From Molossus alvarezi (taxonomy: Eukaryota; Chordata; Mammalia; Chiroptera; Molossidae): a stretch of 64,000 bases of DNA. The DNA lies in NCBI GenBank assembly GCA_037176705.1, contig CM073896.1, positions 27,974,708 through 28,038,707 on the forward strand, given 5' to 3'. This document shows, piece after piece, positions 1-10,779 of this stretch; within the stretch, counting starts at the first letter, position 1, and each line of letters opens with the position of its first letter. The position numbers were made by a program, and so were the translations under genes. A model generated the notes under the pieces. It ran no database searches. It worked only from the letters and a program-made list of their open reading frames with translations, and had not been told where the DNA came from.

Positions 1-2722
1 ACAACAGAAGAAATTGAAGATGTAATCAAGACTCTCCCAGCAACCAAAAGCCCAGGCCTGGATGGCTTCACGGGGGTGTTTTACCGAACATTCAAAGAAG
101 AACTAATACCCATCCTCCTCAAACTATTTTTAAAAATTCAAGAAGAAGGAAGCCTTCTAAACTCATTTTATGTGACCAGCATAATTCTAATTCCAAAACC
201 AAAAAAAAAAAGACACTAGAAAGAAAGAAAACTACAGGCCAATATCCCTGATGAACATAGATGACACAATCCTGAAAAAAATACTAGCAAATCAGATCTA
301 GCAATACACCAAAAAAATTATCCACCATGACCAAGTGGGATTCATCCCAGGGATGCAAGCTGGTACAATATTCGCAAATCAATAAATGTGAAACACCACA
401 TAAATAAATGAAGAATAAAAACCACATGATCATATCAACAGATGCTGAAAAAGCCTTCGACAAAATCCAGCATTCATTTCTGATAAAAACGCTCAGCAGT
501 GTGGGCATAGAGGGATCATATCTAGACATAATAAAGTCCATATATGAAAGACCTACAGCCAACATCATGCTCAATGGGCAAAAAGTAAAACCATTTCCCT
601 TAAGAACAGGAACAAGGCAAGGATGCCCACTATCACCACTCCTATTTAACAGTACTGGAAGTCTTAGCCACAGCAATTAGACAGGAAGAAAAAAATAAAT
701 GGGATCCAAATTGGACAGAAGGAAGTGGAATTGTCATTATTTGCAGATGACATGATACTCTACATAGAAAACCCCAAAGACTCCATCAAAAGTTTACTGG
801 ACTTAATAAATGAATTTGGCAAAGTAGCAGGATACAAAATTAATGTGAAGAAACCGATGGCATTCTTATACACCAATGATGAACTCACAGAAGGAGAAAC
901 TAAGAAAACAGTCCCGTTTACCATTGCGGCAAAAAAATTAAGATACCAAGGAATAAACTTAACCAAAGAAGTAAAGGACCTATTCACAGAAAACTACAGG
1001 TCATTGAAAAAAGAAATAGAGGAAGATATAAAATAGTGGAAGCACATACCCTGTTCATGGATTGGGAGAATTAACATCATTAAAATGTCCATATTACCCA
1101 AAGCAATCTATAGATTCAATGCAATCCCCATCAAAATACTAACGGCATACTTCACAGAATTAGAACAATTATTTCAAATGTTCATATGGAACCAAAAAAG
1201 GCCTCGAATAGCCACAGCAATCTTGAAAAGAACAAAGTTGGAGGGATCACAATACCAGATTTCAGGATATACTACAAAGCCACTGTAATCAAAACAGCCT
1301 GGTACTGGCACAAGAACAGGCATATAGAGCAGTGGAACAGAACAGAGAACCCAGAAATGGACCCAAGGCAATATGCTCAATTAATATTTGACAAAGGTGG
1401 CAAGAGTATACAGTGGAGTAAGGACAGCCTCTTTAATAAATGGTGCTGGGAAAATTGGACAGCTACTTGCAGAAAAATGAAACTAGACCATCAATTTACA
1501 CCCTACATGAGAATAAACTCAAAATGGATAAAAGACTTAAATGTAACTCATGAATCCATAAAAATACTAGAAGAGACTGTAGGGAACAAAATTTCAGACA
1601 TCATACGCAGCAGAATTTTTACTGATATATCACCTAAGGCAACAGAAACAAAGGAGAAAATGAACACATGGGACTACATCAAACTCAAAAGCTTCTGCAC
1701 AGCGAAAGATACAGTCATCAAAATGGAAAGGCTACCCACTGTATGGGAGAGCATAATTGCCAATGATATATCGGATAAGGGGTTAATTTCCAATACATAT
1801 AGAGTGCTCATACAACTCCACAAAAGGCAGACAAAGAATCCAATTAAAAATTGGGCAGAGGAACTAAATAGATACCTCTCCAAACAGGACATACAAATGG
1901 CTAAGAAACATATGAAGAAATGCTCATCATCACTAATCATCAGAGAGATGCAAATTAAAACAACAATGAGGTATTACCTCATACCTGTCAGAATGGCCGC
2001 CATCAACAAATCATCAAACAACAAGTGTTGGCGAGGGTGTGGAGAAAAGGGGACTCTAGTGCACTGCTGGTGGGAATGCAGACTGGTGCAGCCACTATGG
2101 AAAACAATATGGTGTTACCTCAAAAATTTAAAAATTGAACTTCCATTTGACCCAGTGATTCCCCGTCTAGGAATATACTCTAAGAAGCCTGAAACACCAA
2201 TCAGAAAGAATATATGTACCCCCATGTGTGTAGCAGCACTATTTTCAATAGCTCAGATCTGGCAACAGCCCAAATGTCCATCAGTAGACGAATGGATAAA
2301 AAAGCAGTGGCACATATACACAATGGAGTACTACGCAGCTGTAAGAAAGAAAGATCTCTTATCCTTTGAGACTACGTGGAGGGATCTGGAAAGTATCATC
2401 CTAAGTGAAACAAGCCAAACAGAGAAAGACAAGTTTCATATGATCTCACTTATTTGTGGAACATAATGAACATAACAGTCTGAGGAATGGGGTAGTTCCA
2501 GAGACGTGGAAGTGGGGTACAGACTGACAATACCCTAAAGAGGGGTGTGGTGGGGGAGAGATAAACCACAGAACTTATATGCATGTATTCATGAACAGTG
2601 GACATGGACAACAAACTGGGGAAAGGTCAGGGAGTGAGGGGGAGGGGGGAATCATTGGGGGAAAAAGGAGAAACATCTGTAACAAAAATTAATTAATAAA
2701 AAATAAAAATAAAAATAAATAG
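1..2722 (+). mobile_element. L1 LINE copy 1, 3' half (cut by window start)
   Basis: The left edge of the window lies inside ORF2 just before the reverse transcriptase core; the element then runs through the ORF2 C-terminus, a 3' UTR and an A-rich tail (about 2684-2721). The 3' UTR holds a G-rich tract near 2618-2668, as is usual in mammalian L1 3' UTRs. The sequence is closely similar to the copies at 12001, 21247, 38515 and 52481, so it belongs to the same young lineage. It seems to have inserted into an older L1 3' end that continues at 2723. The 5' part is outside the window, so total length is unknown. Confidence 0.95.
2..2466 (+). pseudogene. L1 ORF2 fragment (RT domain to C-terminus), broken
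   Basis: This is the distal part of L1 ORF2, the endonuclease/reverse transcriptase that carries out target-primed reverse transcription on nuclear DNA. Visible parts are the RT entry segment (1-170), finger and palm segments (408-680), the catalytic FADD box at 740-751, thumb and connector (850-1290), and the C-terminal cysteine-rich motif CX3CX8HCX3C-like at 2026-2079. The last 426 codons (1186-2466) are open and end at a TAA at the family position. Upstream, stops near 218 and 1034 and several frameshifts break the frame, so no full protein can be made. The palm aspartates themselves are kept. Identification is firm; the damage makes activity very unlikely. Confidence 0.93.
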
Positions 2723-2850
2723 TTATGGAACTGTACAGCATAGGAAATATAGTCAATAATATTGTAATAATTATGTATGATGTCAGATGGGTCCTAGACT
2801 TATCAAGGTGATCACTTTGTAAGTTATATAAATATAATTATGGACAATTA
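2723..2850 (+). mobile_element. Ancient L1 (L1M-type) 3' UTR remnant
   Basis: Phrases such as 'gtacagcataggaaatata' and 'ggtgatcactttgtaag' match, from memory, the 3' end of old mammalian L1M elements, which share the same lines across placental mammals. It has the same orientation as the younger L1 just upstream, and probably was its insertion target. The right boundary is unclear. The exact subfamily needs RepeatMasker. Confidence 0.6.
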
Positions 2851-2934
2851 TTAGTTGTGAACAAATTTTATAAATTTTCACTAGAGATTATGACTATCAT
2901 ACTTTGACATATTATATTTCTTTGAGGCAGCATA

Positions 2935-3055
2935 TTTGTTTAGCAAACATTCAATGTATACCTTTGTTGTATACTAGTGTGGAAGATAAAGTACAAAGAG
3001 AGTTACTTCTTATCCATAAGAGTTCATTATCTTGTTGTGGGTATAAGCATCACCT
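2935..3055 (-). repeat. Possible L2-like remnant
   Basis: The stretch resembles the reverse complement of an L2 3' end (lines of the kind 'caaa-att-attgagtgcc ... ggcactg ... gatacaaag ... cctcaaggag'), strongly diverged. This is a weak assignment by eye. Confidence 0.35.
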
Positions 3056-3559
3056 TGTCAATAAAAAAAGAAAAAGATTCCTTATGAATGAAACTGCTTA
3101 GATTTCTCTAGGTTGATGTAAACTGAAAGGCTTTCGTTTCTAGAATGATGAGGCAACTTGAGAATTGATATATGTTTTCCTCATGTGCAATTCCCATTAA
3201 CAAAGAAACCAAGTTATATACATGTAGTATAAAACATTGTATGTTAAAGTAGTAAAAGTTTACCTAGTGTCAAACTTTTAGAGATTTACAAGTATTTTGG
3301 CACTATAAGACAAGGATGGTTCACGTTAAGTGGTCAATAATTTTTTCCCCTTGTACTCAAATTACATTGAACTCATTGTTTATTATAGAATTTAAAAATA
3401 TATATATGATGATAAAATGAAAGCATTATCTTTTCTAGAACGTTATACGTTAGTCTTAGATCTCAACTTTAAAAAAGAAACTTGACATAAAAATTGCATT
3501 AATAATTCATGGACCATATTAATGGTTGAGTTAAAATTTTAACAAGTTGGTGTTACAAA
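3056..3559. other. No recognised feature
   Basis: AT-rich sequence with short A-runs and an AT dinucleotide patch near 3399-3410. I see no repeat family, exon or RNA signature. The open frame at 2904-3101 has no recognisable protein motif. Confidence 0.5.
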
Positions 3560-3840
3560 ACTGTCAAAAACGTAACAGCCCTGCCTTCTTTAATTTCAGC
3601 TGCTTCTTATGAAGCGTAGGGAAATGCCTTATTGGTGTGCAGTGTTACCAATTATCTGACAGAGCCAGAGTGTATTTCCAGCTAATCAGAAATAAGAGTG
3701 CAGCATTAAATCTCCGGTGTGAAACTCATCATTTACATATTTATGATTCCGAAATTATAATAAGGCTAATGAGAAACTCACATACTGCCTTTAACAGTCA
3801 GTCAATCTTATGGTTAATTTTTAACAGATAAAGCTCCTGA
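3560..3840. other. Candidate unique (possibly conserved) noncoding stretch
   Basis: This part lacks repeat hallmarks and is more complex than its surroundings. It is rich in TAAT-type homeodomain-like words (for example near 3680, 3758 and 3813) and AT-hook-like runs. A regulatory or conserved element is only a guess from texture; there is no alignment behind it. The open frame 3637-3831 shows no protein motif. Confidence 0.2.
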
Positions 3841-4855
3841 TACATGGTTGTCAACAGATGAAGTCTGTTGATAACAATTTATTTTAATTAAACATTACAA
3901 GTTATTTGTGTGAACTTAGCCATATATTATATCAGGGGGTTTGCTTTTAAACTGCCACCTTTGGGCGAAGAGTGAGATACAAGGTTATTGGAAACGGGTG
4001 TAACACATGTAGTTTATACAAATATAATGCTTTGGGGAAAATGGAGATAATATATGCAGGTATGCACACACCTAACCCCAGCACTACTTTATATGTGTCT
4101 GGGTGGATCAGAGAGGAGATGACCAGCTGTGGTTTATGAGGGGTCTTTAAAGCTGCTAGGCACTCAGAGTTGTGTGTTGCATATATATTTCTGAGCTGAG
4201 GCAATAGGTTGTGTGCTATGATTATGCTCATTAAATGGCACTATCTTCACAGCCAAGGCACTGAATACATTCATTGCTGCAGTGTCATTAACTAAAGAGG
4301 TGACATGCTCCCACCCCCACATCCACTCTCACTAAGAAATGTCTTATACAAGTCGTCAATTTGCTGATGCTGACAGATGACCCTTTCTGTGTATAATATG
4401 GGTTTAGTTCTCTGTGGGCGTTCTTATCTGTTCAAGGATTTGGGGCACACTTGTATAATCTAGCACTGTCATAGAACTTATGTTCAAAGTACATTTTATC
4501 CCCTCTGAAGTGGCTTTGAAATAAACTTGAATTGAAAAGTTTTAGTAACATAAGTATATTTATTTATATTTTCCTTTCTTTTAACACCTTTCTAAGAAGA
4601 ATTTTTGCATTGAATAACATATTGCTGCATAGAAAAGAAGAGACCTAGCATTCATAAGCTCTGTTAAAATGCTGTTTAATGCCTTATTGTTATTAAAATT
4701 TATAAAGTAGTGTGATAATAACAATAAAAAATAACAGAAGCAATAAAACAGCCTACATAACCTTTACGGTCACGGGAACAATAGAGGGCAAATGCACATC
4801 AAGAAAAGGAAAACGTCCTCACGGTGTACACAGAATCTCATATCTACATTGCTGT
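3841..4855. other. No recognised feature
   Basis: Moderately AT-rich unique-looking sequence. Open frames at 3947-4231 (-) and 4712-4936 (+) resemble no family I know, and I treat them as chance. No repeat was recognised. Confidence 0.5.
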
Positions 4856-5100
4856 GTTAGTTTTCTATTGCTGCATAAGAAATTACAACAGTGGCTTAAA
4901 ATAATACATAACAAGTCTATCCCTCCAGTCTGCTAAAACAGTGCCTTATATAATACAAAATGTGATCCAGTCATGGGAGTGACAACATTCTGTCACCTTT
5001 GCCATATTCTCTTGGTTATATACAAGTCACAGGTCTTCCTCTCACTCAAGGGGATTATACAAGTTTGTGAATCACTATGGGTGACCTTACAATGTGTCCA
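4856..5100 (+). repeat. Ancient interspersed repeat remnant, family not assigned
   Basis: The lines 'ttttctattgctgcataaga' and 'cagtggcttaaaataat', followed by a segment like 'atattctcttggttatatac' and 'ggggattatacaagt', recall a widespread old mammalian repeat whose name I cannot give with certainty. It is diverged and has no clear ends. Confidence 0.4.
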
Positions 5101-5109
5101 CTAGTCCAC

Positions 5110-5280
5110 TATAATCACTGAAAGCCAGCATAGAATATAGGTCCCAGTTCACACTCAAATATCAGCTCTATCATGTACCCAATGTAGCTGTGAGGATTAA
5201 AAGTGTTAATTGATTTAAGACATTTGGAACACTACCTGGCACATAGTAAGTCCTCAATGAGTATTACTGTTGCTGATTAT
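5110..5280 (+). repeat. MIR SINE remnant
   Basis: The 3' part reads 'gtgaggattaaaagtg ... cctggcacatagtaagtcct ... attactg', the hallmark end of MIR, an ancient tRNA-derived SINE mobilised by L2. Upstream text ('tatcagctctatcatgtac') fits the MIR core with heavy divergence. The left end is approximate. Confidence 0.7.
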
Positions 5281-5284
5281 TATG

Positions 5285-5878
5285 TTGAAATAGGAAATTA
5301 TCATTTCCACAGTCTTTAGGGAAAAGGTAACCTTATATACATAGATGAAGACTGTGACCTAGTGAAATAACAAGTCATATATTAACACTGGTCTATTTCC
5401 CTTGTGACTACCAAGATATCTATAACTCATTGAGATTATTATTTGTATCATATCTGTGTCTTGACTTTTGGAGAAGTTGACCCAGTAAGTGAAGTGTATG
5501 TCCTGAAACCTCCTTTGCTCTAAATAGCAATGCTAGACAAAAATTTTTAAATAAATAAATAAGCCAAACTAACCTAGTAGAATAAGAAAAAAGAGTCATG
5601 CCTATGACTAAGAAACAGGAAAGAACTGGAAAATGTTAAAATTTGTCAAGGAAGAAATGACTTTACAACTAAAACAGGGAGGGATATCTAGAGCTGACCT
5701 AATATGGGTAAAAATGACTAAAAGTCTTCTCTATAAAACAGAGGGCTGAAACCAGGCTAATGTTTTGAAGCTAGAAACTGAATTGGAACTTTTTATGCCA
5801 CCCTTAACTACTATAGTGGGTGAGGGAATACAGATTTGTGTCCATTATCTACATGGAAATGAACTAAAACACCCACTT

Positions 5879-5880
<2 letters not shown>
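5285..5880. other. No recognised feature
   Basis: AT-rich sequence with no repeat, exon or RNA signature that I can support. Confidence 0.5.

Positions 5881-5914
<34 letters not shown>
5881..5914. repeat. (AC)n microsatellite
   Basis: About 17 uninterrupted AC dinucleotides. Such perfect tracts are usually length-polymorphic. Confidence 0.95.
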
Positions 5915-5915
<1 letters not shown>

Positions 5916-5947
5916 ATGAGCTAGAGAGGCAGTAAGAAATAGAGAGA

Positions 5948-5967
5948 CCCCCCCCCCCCTTTTTTTA
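5948..5967. repeat. Poly-C followed by poly-T
   Basis: A run of 12 C abuts 8 T. The T run is the A tail (reverse strand) of the adjoining SINE. Confidence 0.9.
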
Positions 5968-6185
5968 AATTCTCACCCGAGGACATTTTTGCATGTGTCT
6001 TCAGATAGAGTGGGAGGGAGAGAGAGAGGAAAAGAGAGAGAGAGAAACATCGATGTGAGAGAGACACATCGAATGGTTGCCACCCACATAACTCCAACCG
6101 GGGTCAGGGACAAACTGCAACAGAGGTACATGCCCTTAGCAGGAACCAAACCCAGGACTCTCTGGTCGGCCTGGGCAAGAGAGCC
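5960..6185 (-). mobile_element. Ves-type SINE, long-tail form, damaged head
   Basis: Read on the minus strand this is a bat Ves SINE: tail with the 'ctcacccgaggacat' block (reverse), purine-rich GAGAGAGAGAAACATCGATG block, and a body with 'gtacatgcccttagcaggaa'. The tRNA-like head that should follow (reverse of TGGCTCAGTGG) is replaced by 'tcggcctgggcaagagagcc', so the A box is missing. It is either 5' truncated or disturbed by the neighbouring segment at 6200-6400. Confidence 0.85.
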
Positions 6186-6199
6186 CCTTTGATCAGAAT

Positions 6200-6400
6200 C
6201 TGAAAACACTTATCGATGGCTCTGTGCTTGGGTCTGCTTCCTCCCGGGTAACACCGCAGGGCAGGGGAGTCCTGAAATGATAGACCTGCTATGGAAAAGG
6301 TGCCTGGAGGACAGCACATCGCACGGTCACCTGGCCATGTGGAGTGAGCACAGAGGGAAGAGAGAGAAAAATTATTTATTAAAAAAAAAAGAAAAGACAT
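6200..6400 (+). other. Unidentified GC-rich segment ending in an A tail
   Basis: About 185 bases, clearly more GC-rich than the flanks, end in 'attatttatt' and a run of 10 A (about 6379-6388). One forward frame is open for about 55 codons from about 6205 into the A tail, but I recognise no protein. A processed retrocopy or an unknown SINE-like unit are both possible; no target-site duplication was found. Confidence 0.3.
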
Positions 6401-6826
6401 TCATTTAAAATATGGTTGCAGAAAAAACAACAACAACAGCTAAAATACACAAAGAAATGATATAGAGTCAAAAAATATATGCAGGATATGAATTCACTGA
6501 AGCACAGTGAAAATTAATTTTATGCAAACTTTTTTTTAAAGTTCAATATCAGCATTTTATTATGACTGGTGGAATAAAACAAAGACCTGATTTTCCTAAA
6601 AAATACAAAAATTTTAAACAAAAACACATAAATTAAGTTAGAAAAAGTTAATAAGATATACATTAGTTTTAAATAGTTGAAAATAAAATTTATTTATATA
6701 AAAAAAATAATAAAATTTAGATTAAATAGTAATAAGCTAATGAGTGACCTAGAAGGTATTAGGCTTTCTAAAAACAAACTTTAAAGAAATTTTTTTTAGA
6801 AAGCATGGAAAGATTTTTTAAAAATA
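6401..6826. other. AT-rich sequence, nothing recognised
   Basis: Long A and T runs dominate, including a CAA repeat near 6427-6438. No gene or repeat family is supported. Confidence 0.5.
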
Positions 6827-6840
6827 TACAAATACAGTTT

Positions 6841-7065
6841 GGCCGGTGTGGCTCAGTGGTTGAGCATCAACCTGTGCACCAAGAGGTCACCAGTTCGATT
6901 CCCCGTCAGGACACAAGCCCAGGTTATGGGCCGAATCCCCAGTGGGGGGCATGCAGAAGGTGGTCAATCAATGTTCTCTCTCATCAATGTTTCTATTTCT
7001 CTCTCCCTTTTCCTTCCTCTTTCTCTAAAATCAATAAAGAAAAAAAATTTAAATAAAATAAAAAA
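6841..7065 (+). mobile_element. Ves-type SINE, short-tail form
   Basis: A tRNA-derived, RNA polymerase III-type retroposon. A box TGGCTCAGTGG at 6849-6859 and B box 'agttcgattcc' at 6892-6902 are well kept; the body has 'cagtggggggcatgcag', a pyrimidine-rich block, then AATAAAG and an A-rich tail. Imperfect target-site duplications flank it ('tacaaatacagttt' 6827-6840 and 'tacaaaaacatttt' 7066-7079, 12 of 14 matching). The two open frames over it are only SINE translations. Confidence 0.95.
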
Positions 7066-7259
7066 TACAAAAACATTTTAGTAACATAAAAGATAGACAC
7101 CAGAATTTATCTAATGGTGTATTTGGAAATAATAAATAACAGAAATAATTACAGTATATATTCGAAGATATAATTGTGGAGAGGTTTTTAGACTTAAAGG
7201 GAGATGTGAATTTCCAGTTTAAAAGTTCATTTCAAGTAACAACCTATATTTTTAAACAT

Positions 7260-8620
7260 AAAAAGTAAACCCATACCAAGAAACACTGAAAAATTACAGA
7301 ACATAAAGACAAAGAAAACAACCTTAAAATCTACTGGAAAACAGATAGAACAAATGGGTATCATTAGCAACAACATTTTCTGGAAGAAAATGGAGTTACT
7401 TCAAATAATAATGGTGGTTAATTATTACAATGGATTTATTCATGTTCTAAATAATCAGTATATCAGAGAAGATAGTTACTAGTATTATTCCCATTTTAAA
7501 AATGAGAAAATTGAGGCCCAGAGAAGTAAAGGGACATTTCTAAATTTATATAGCATTTAAAAGGTGAAGCTACTGTTTTATATCCAACTTAATTATTATT
7601 CGAGAGTGAGGGTAAACTCAATATGGTTCAAGATACTATAAGAAAAAGAATTAACGCCCTAGGGGATTCTAATAACTCTTGGGGGCTGCACTTGATTGAG
7701 AAGATGAGTGAAGCCAGGGAGCACGCACGGGATATAAGAGCAAGCAAGCAGAGGGCTGGACAAATGATGTGAGTCAATGTGATTAACTATCAGTTTGATT
7801 TATAGTCAAATTTGATTGACTGTAAAAATGATAACTGTTTTCTGAGTTTAAAATAGTAAAATAAAAACTCTAAAATATGAAAATGTGTTGACTGGGATGG
7901 AAAGGCCTGGCAAGGTTTCCTAGTACATGGGGAGAAAGACAAATATTGACTGACAGTTGGCTTGGTTACATAAGTATGTCAGGAATTTGTATTAAAATTA
8001 TATTCCATAACATAATTTATATAATAACTTACATATATAATATATTTTAACTTCTAAGCCTATAAATGGATTAAAGAAGAATATGGGGTGCAGAAAAAAA
8101 TATTAATTTGATGGTATCAGAAGAGGGGAAAAAGGAAGGAAAGACAAAAATGCAGACTAAAAATGTGGAAAAGTTTAACTAACCACAACAAACATAAATA
8201 GATTATATACACCTACTAGAGCACAAATACTTTTTTGATAGAAATACTTATCTAGCTATTGTTTCCTTTAAAAGATACATCACAAATAATGTTACATCAA
8301 AATGTTCCTAATAAAGAAGTGGGCAAAAGACATAGTGAACAAAAACTGCTCAGAAGAATGCTATATTAAACCAACACAATATTATATAAAATTGAAATTA
8401 AGACAGATGTATTAACATTGATAAATAGGTTTATGGCATAATAATAACAAGAAAATTTACCTCAAAGATGTAAAATTGTGCAATCTTATATGTATATAAC
8501 CACATAGTCAAGAAATTAATAAAGCAACAATTGTAAGCATTGCAATTTTACCAGACACTTATAAATCAAGCAGATAAAGAAATAAATCCTTAAACTCAAT
8601 ATATTTTTATACAAAACTCA
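7260..8620 (+). mobile_element. Ancient L1 or HAL1-like remnant
   Basis: Scattered lines resemble old L1/HAL1. At 7280-7400, 'cataaagacaaagaaaacaa' and a later 'ctggaagaaaatgg' fit the ORF1 C-terminal region. At 8165-8300, 'caaacataaatagatta' and 'gctattgtttcctttaaaag' fit the start of the endonuclease region. The order and strand agree with one element broken by a MIR at about 7470. It is very diverged and carries no intact frame, so the assignment is tentative. Confidence 0.4.
7470..7590 (-). repeat. MIR SINE remnant
   Basis: The sequence 'cccattttaaaaatgag' followed by 'aaaattgaggcccagagaag' is the reverse complement of the MIR block CTCAGTTTCCTCATCTGTAAAATGGG. It is diverged with approximate ends. 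Confidence 0.7.
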
Positions 8621-8700
8621 TTATAATTTCAAAGAATGATTGCCCGCAAAGCACATTTTAACTGTAAGGCAATTAAAATGGAAACCAACACTTTAAAAGA

Positions 8701-9639
8701 TTGGTATAAAAAATTAAATATGCTTCCAAAATTTGAAAGCTTTCAGAAATAAGTTTCTTTGAAACTTTACCTGTTTGATTGATTTTTTAAAAACTGAAAC
8801 GCAGTATTCTATATTTATTTGTTTTCAATTTTATCTTATTAAACATTTGGTCCTTTGTTTCTCTTTAGATATCTTAGATTATCTTATATATTAACTATAT
8901 AACCATTGTAATATTTATTCCTCCATAATTTGTTTTTATATTAATAAACATTTTTTATACATTTCTTTGAATCATTTATATCAATGGCAAATCTGCTAAC
9001 ATGAAGGACAGAGAATTAAACTCCTAATGTATCTAATTAGCCATGGAATAATACATCAACCCTTCCAAATTATGGAGATTTTTATTTTAATAATATTTTT
9101 TGTTCTCTGATACTGTATAAAATAGTAGTAATGCTTCTTCTCTTTTTAAGCCTATGCCCAGTTATGTACTTAAACTTTCTTTTATTTATTTATAAAAGAC
9201 TTAGAAAAACTGATACATATTAAAAGAAAAATAAATTTTCTGAAGGCCTAATGAAGCAAAGAATAAATAAACCATAATACATGAATCATCTGGTTTGCAG
9301 GTATAATATGTTTTGAGGCATGTGAAATTTTTCTTTATTGACATTATATATATATAATAGAAAATGTGCCACAACACTGACTTTCCAGGTTCTCATCTCT
9401 GAGTGTCCTCAGATAGCTAGATTCATTAGGGAAAGCCAAGAAAGGACAAAGAATTTTATCCCACACACAATTTTGTGGCTGATCTCTCCAGTTTTGTATG
9501 CATCATCAAGATAGCTTTATCTTATAAATAAAAATAACAATATTTATACAAGAGAAATTCCACTCCCATGATCCCAGAGGAAATTGTTCCAGAAATGCAT
9601 TGCTCTATTTAGGTGTTAAATGGACGGGGTACCAATCCT
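8701..9639. other. AT-rich sequence, nothing recognised
   Basis: Dominated by A/T runs. I see no open frame of note, repeat family or RNA gene. Confidence 0.5.
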
Positions 9640-9785
9640 CACTGGAGTCAACACTGAAGTGTGAGATAGAGTAAGATCTTTCCCTTTTGGGTCTCAGTTT
9701 CCTCATCTGCGAAATGATGGGGTTGGACTAATTTAGGTATAAAGTTGCTCTAATCTTTTGCTGGGCTATAATCTACCTCACACAC
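9640..9785 (+). repeat. MIR-family remnant
   Basis: The core 'ggtctcagtttcctcatctg' followed by 'gcgaaatgatggggttggac' matches the MIR-type block with its purine-rich continuation. The outer limits are approximate. Confidence 0.6.
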
Positions 9786-10505
9786 TACGTCTGTTTAAAA
9801 CTTCGTGCCCCATTAATCTCAGAAAAAATATTCTTTTTATATATCTCTGCTATCCAGAAAAATGTTGTTTTCCTATTTTTTAAAAAATACCTTTTGGCAG
9901 AAATAATCTCTTTTGTTTCTGGTTAAAGCTAATGCTCTCTTCTTTAGTTGGATGGGGTCTCTGTTTTCATGGGTGCCTGATTGTATATGTGTCTGTTTTT
10001 TCTACAGCAATGTTTTGGTGAGCTGGCTTTTTAAAGTTTCTTAATAGAGAATTAACTCCTCTCTAGCCTCAGTCCTTGTGAGGCACATCAAGATTTTCTT
10101 TTACTGCCCGAATCTTCATGTAGAATGTTTTCTGCTGTTTCTTTAAGTCTATTGAAGGTAAGTCTTTAGCCAAATGCAAATATTCCCTAGTGCAATTGAC
10201 TACATGACCTCAGTCTTCTTGAAGCATATCCTTAGCCTACATGCACTGCTGCCCCTGTAAAGCTGTTTATAATCCATCTCTTAAACATGCATTTCCAAAG
10301 TAGAGTCATTACCTTTCCACTCAAATGGCTATATCAACAACTTTTGTTTATACACATTAAAGGACACCGACTATCCGACCTAAGTATTGCAGTAAGGTGC
10401 TATCCTGTGCTTGGAATGAGAAAAATCTTCTTATACACATGTTTAGAGAAGTATTACATTGTGAGGTTAAACCGTCAGGCTGGTAAACATTATCAAAGAT
10501 TTAAT
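9786..10505. other. No recognised feature
   Basis: Mixed-composition unique-looking sequence. The open frame at 10287-10550 runs into the tail of the next SINE and has no protein motif. Confidence 0.5.
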
Positions 10506-10522
10506 CTTAAACAGTTTTTCTT

Positions 10523-10765
10523 TTTTAAAAAAATGTTTATCCTCACCTGAGGACATTTTTTTGTTCAGATAGAGAGGGAGGTGAGAGAGGAGAGAGAGAG
10601 AGAAACATCGACATGAAAGGGAAACATCGAGTGGTGGCCACCCGCATGACCCATTCAGGGCTGGGGACAAACTGCAACCGAGGTATATGCCCTTAGCCGA
10701 AACTGAACCCTGATCTCTCTGGACCTCAGGCCAATGCTCTAACCACTGAGATCAACTGCCCAGGG
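10523..10765 (-). mobile_element. Ves-type SINE, long-tail form
   Basis: On the minus strand it has a tRNA-like head (reversed at 10725-10765, ending 'cccagggc'), the body with 'ggtatatgcccttagcc', the GAGAGAGAGAAACATCGACATG block and the near-palindromic tail block 'atcctcacctgaggacat' at 10539-10556. Imperfect target-site duplications begin 'cttaaa' at 10506 and 10766. Confidence 0.93.
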
Positions 10766-10779
10766 CTTAAAGTTTTCTT

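Noticed and set aside
6849..6902. tRNA-like A and B boxes, suggesting a tRNA gene
   Set aside because: They sit in Ves SINE heads with a SINE body and tail after them, and the acceptor stem is not paired. The same applies to the other SINE copies.
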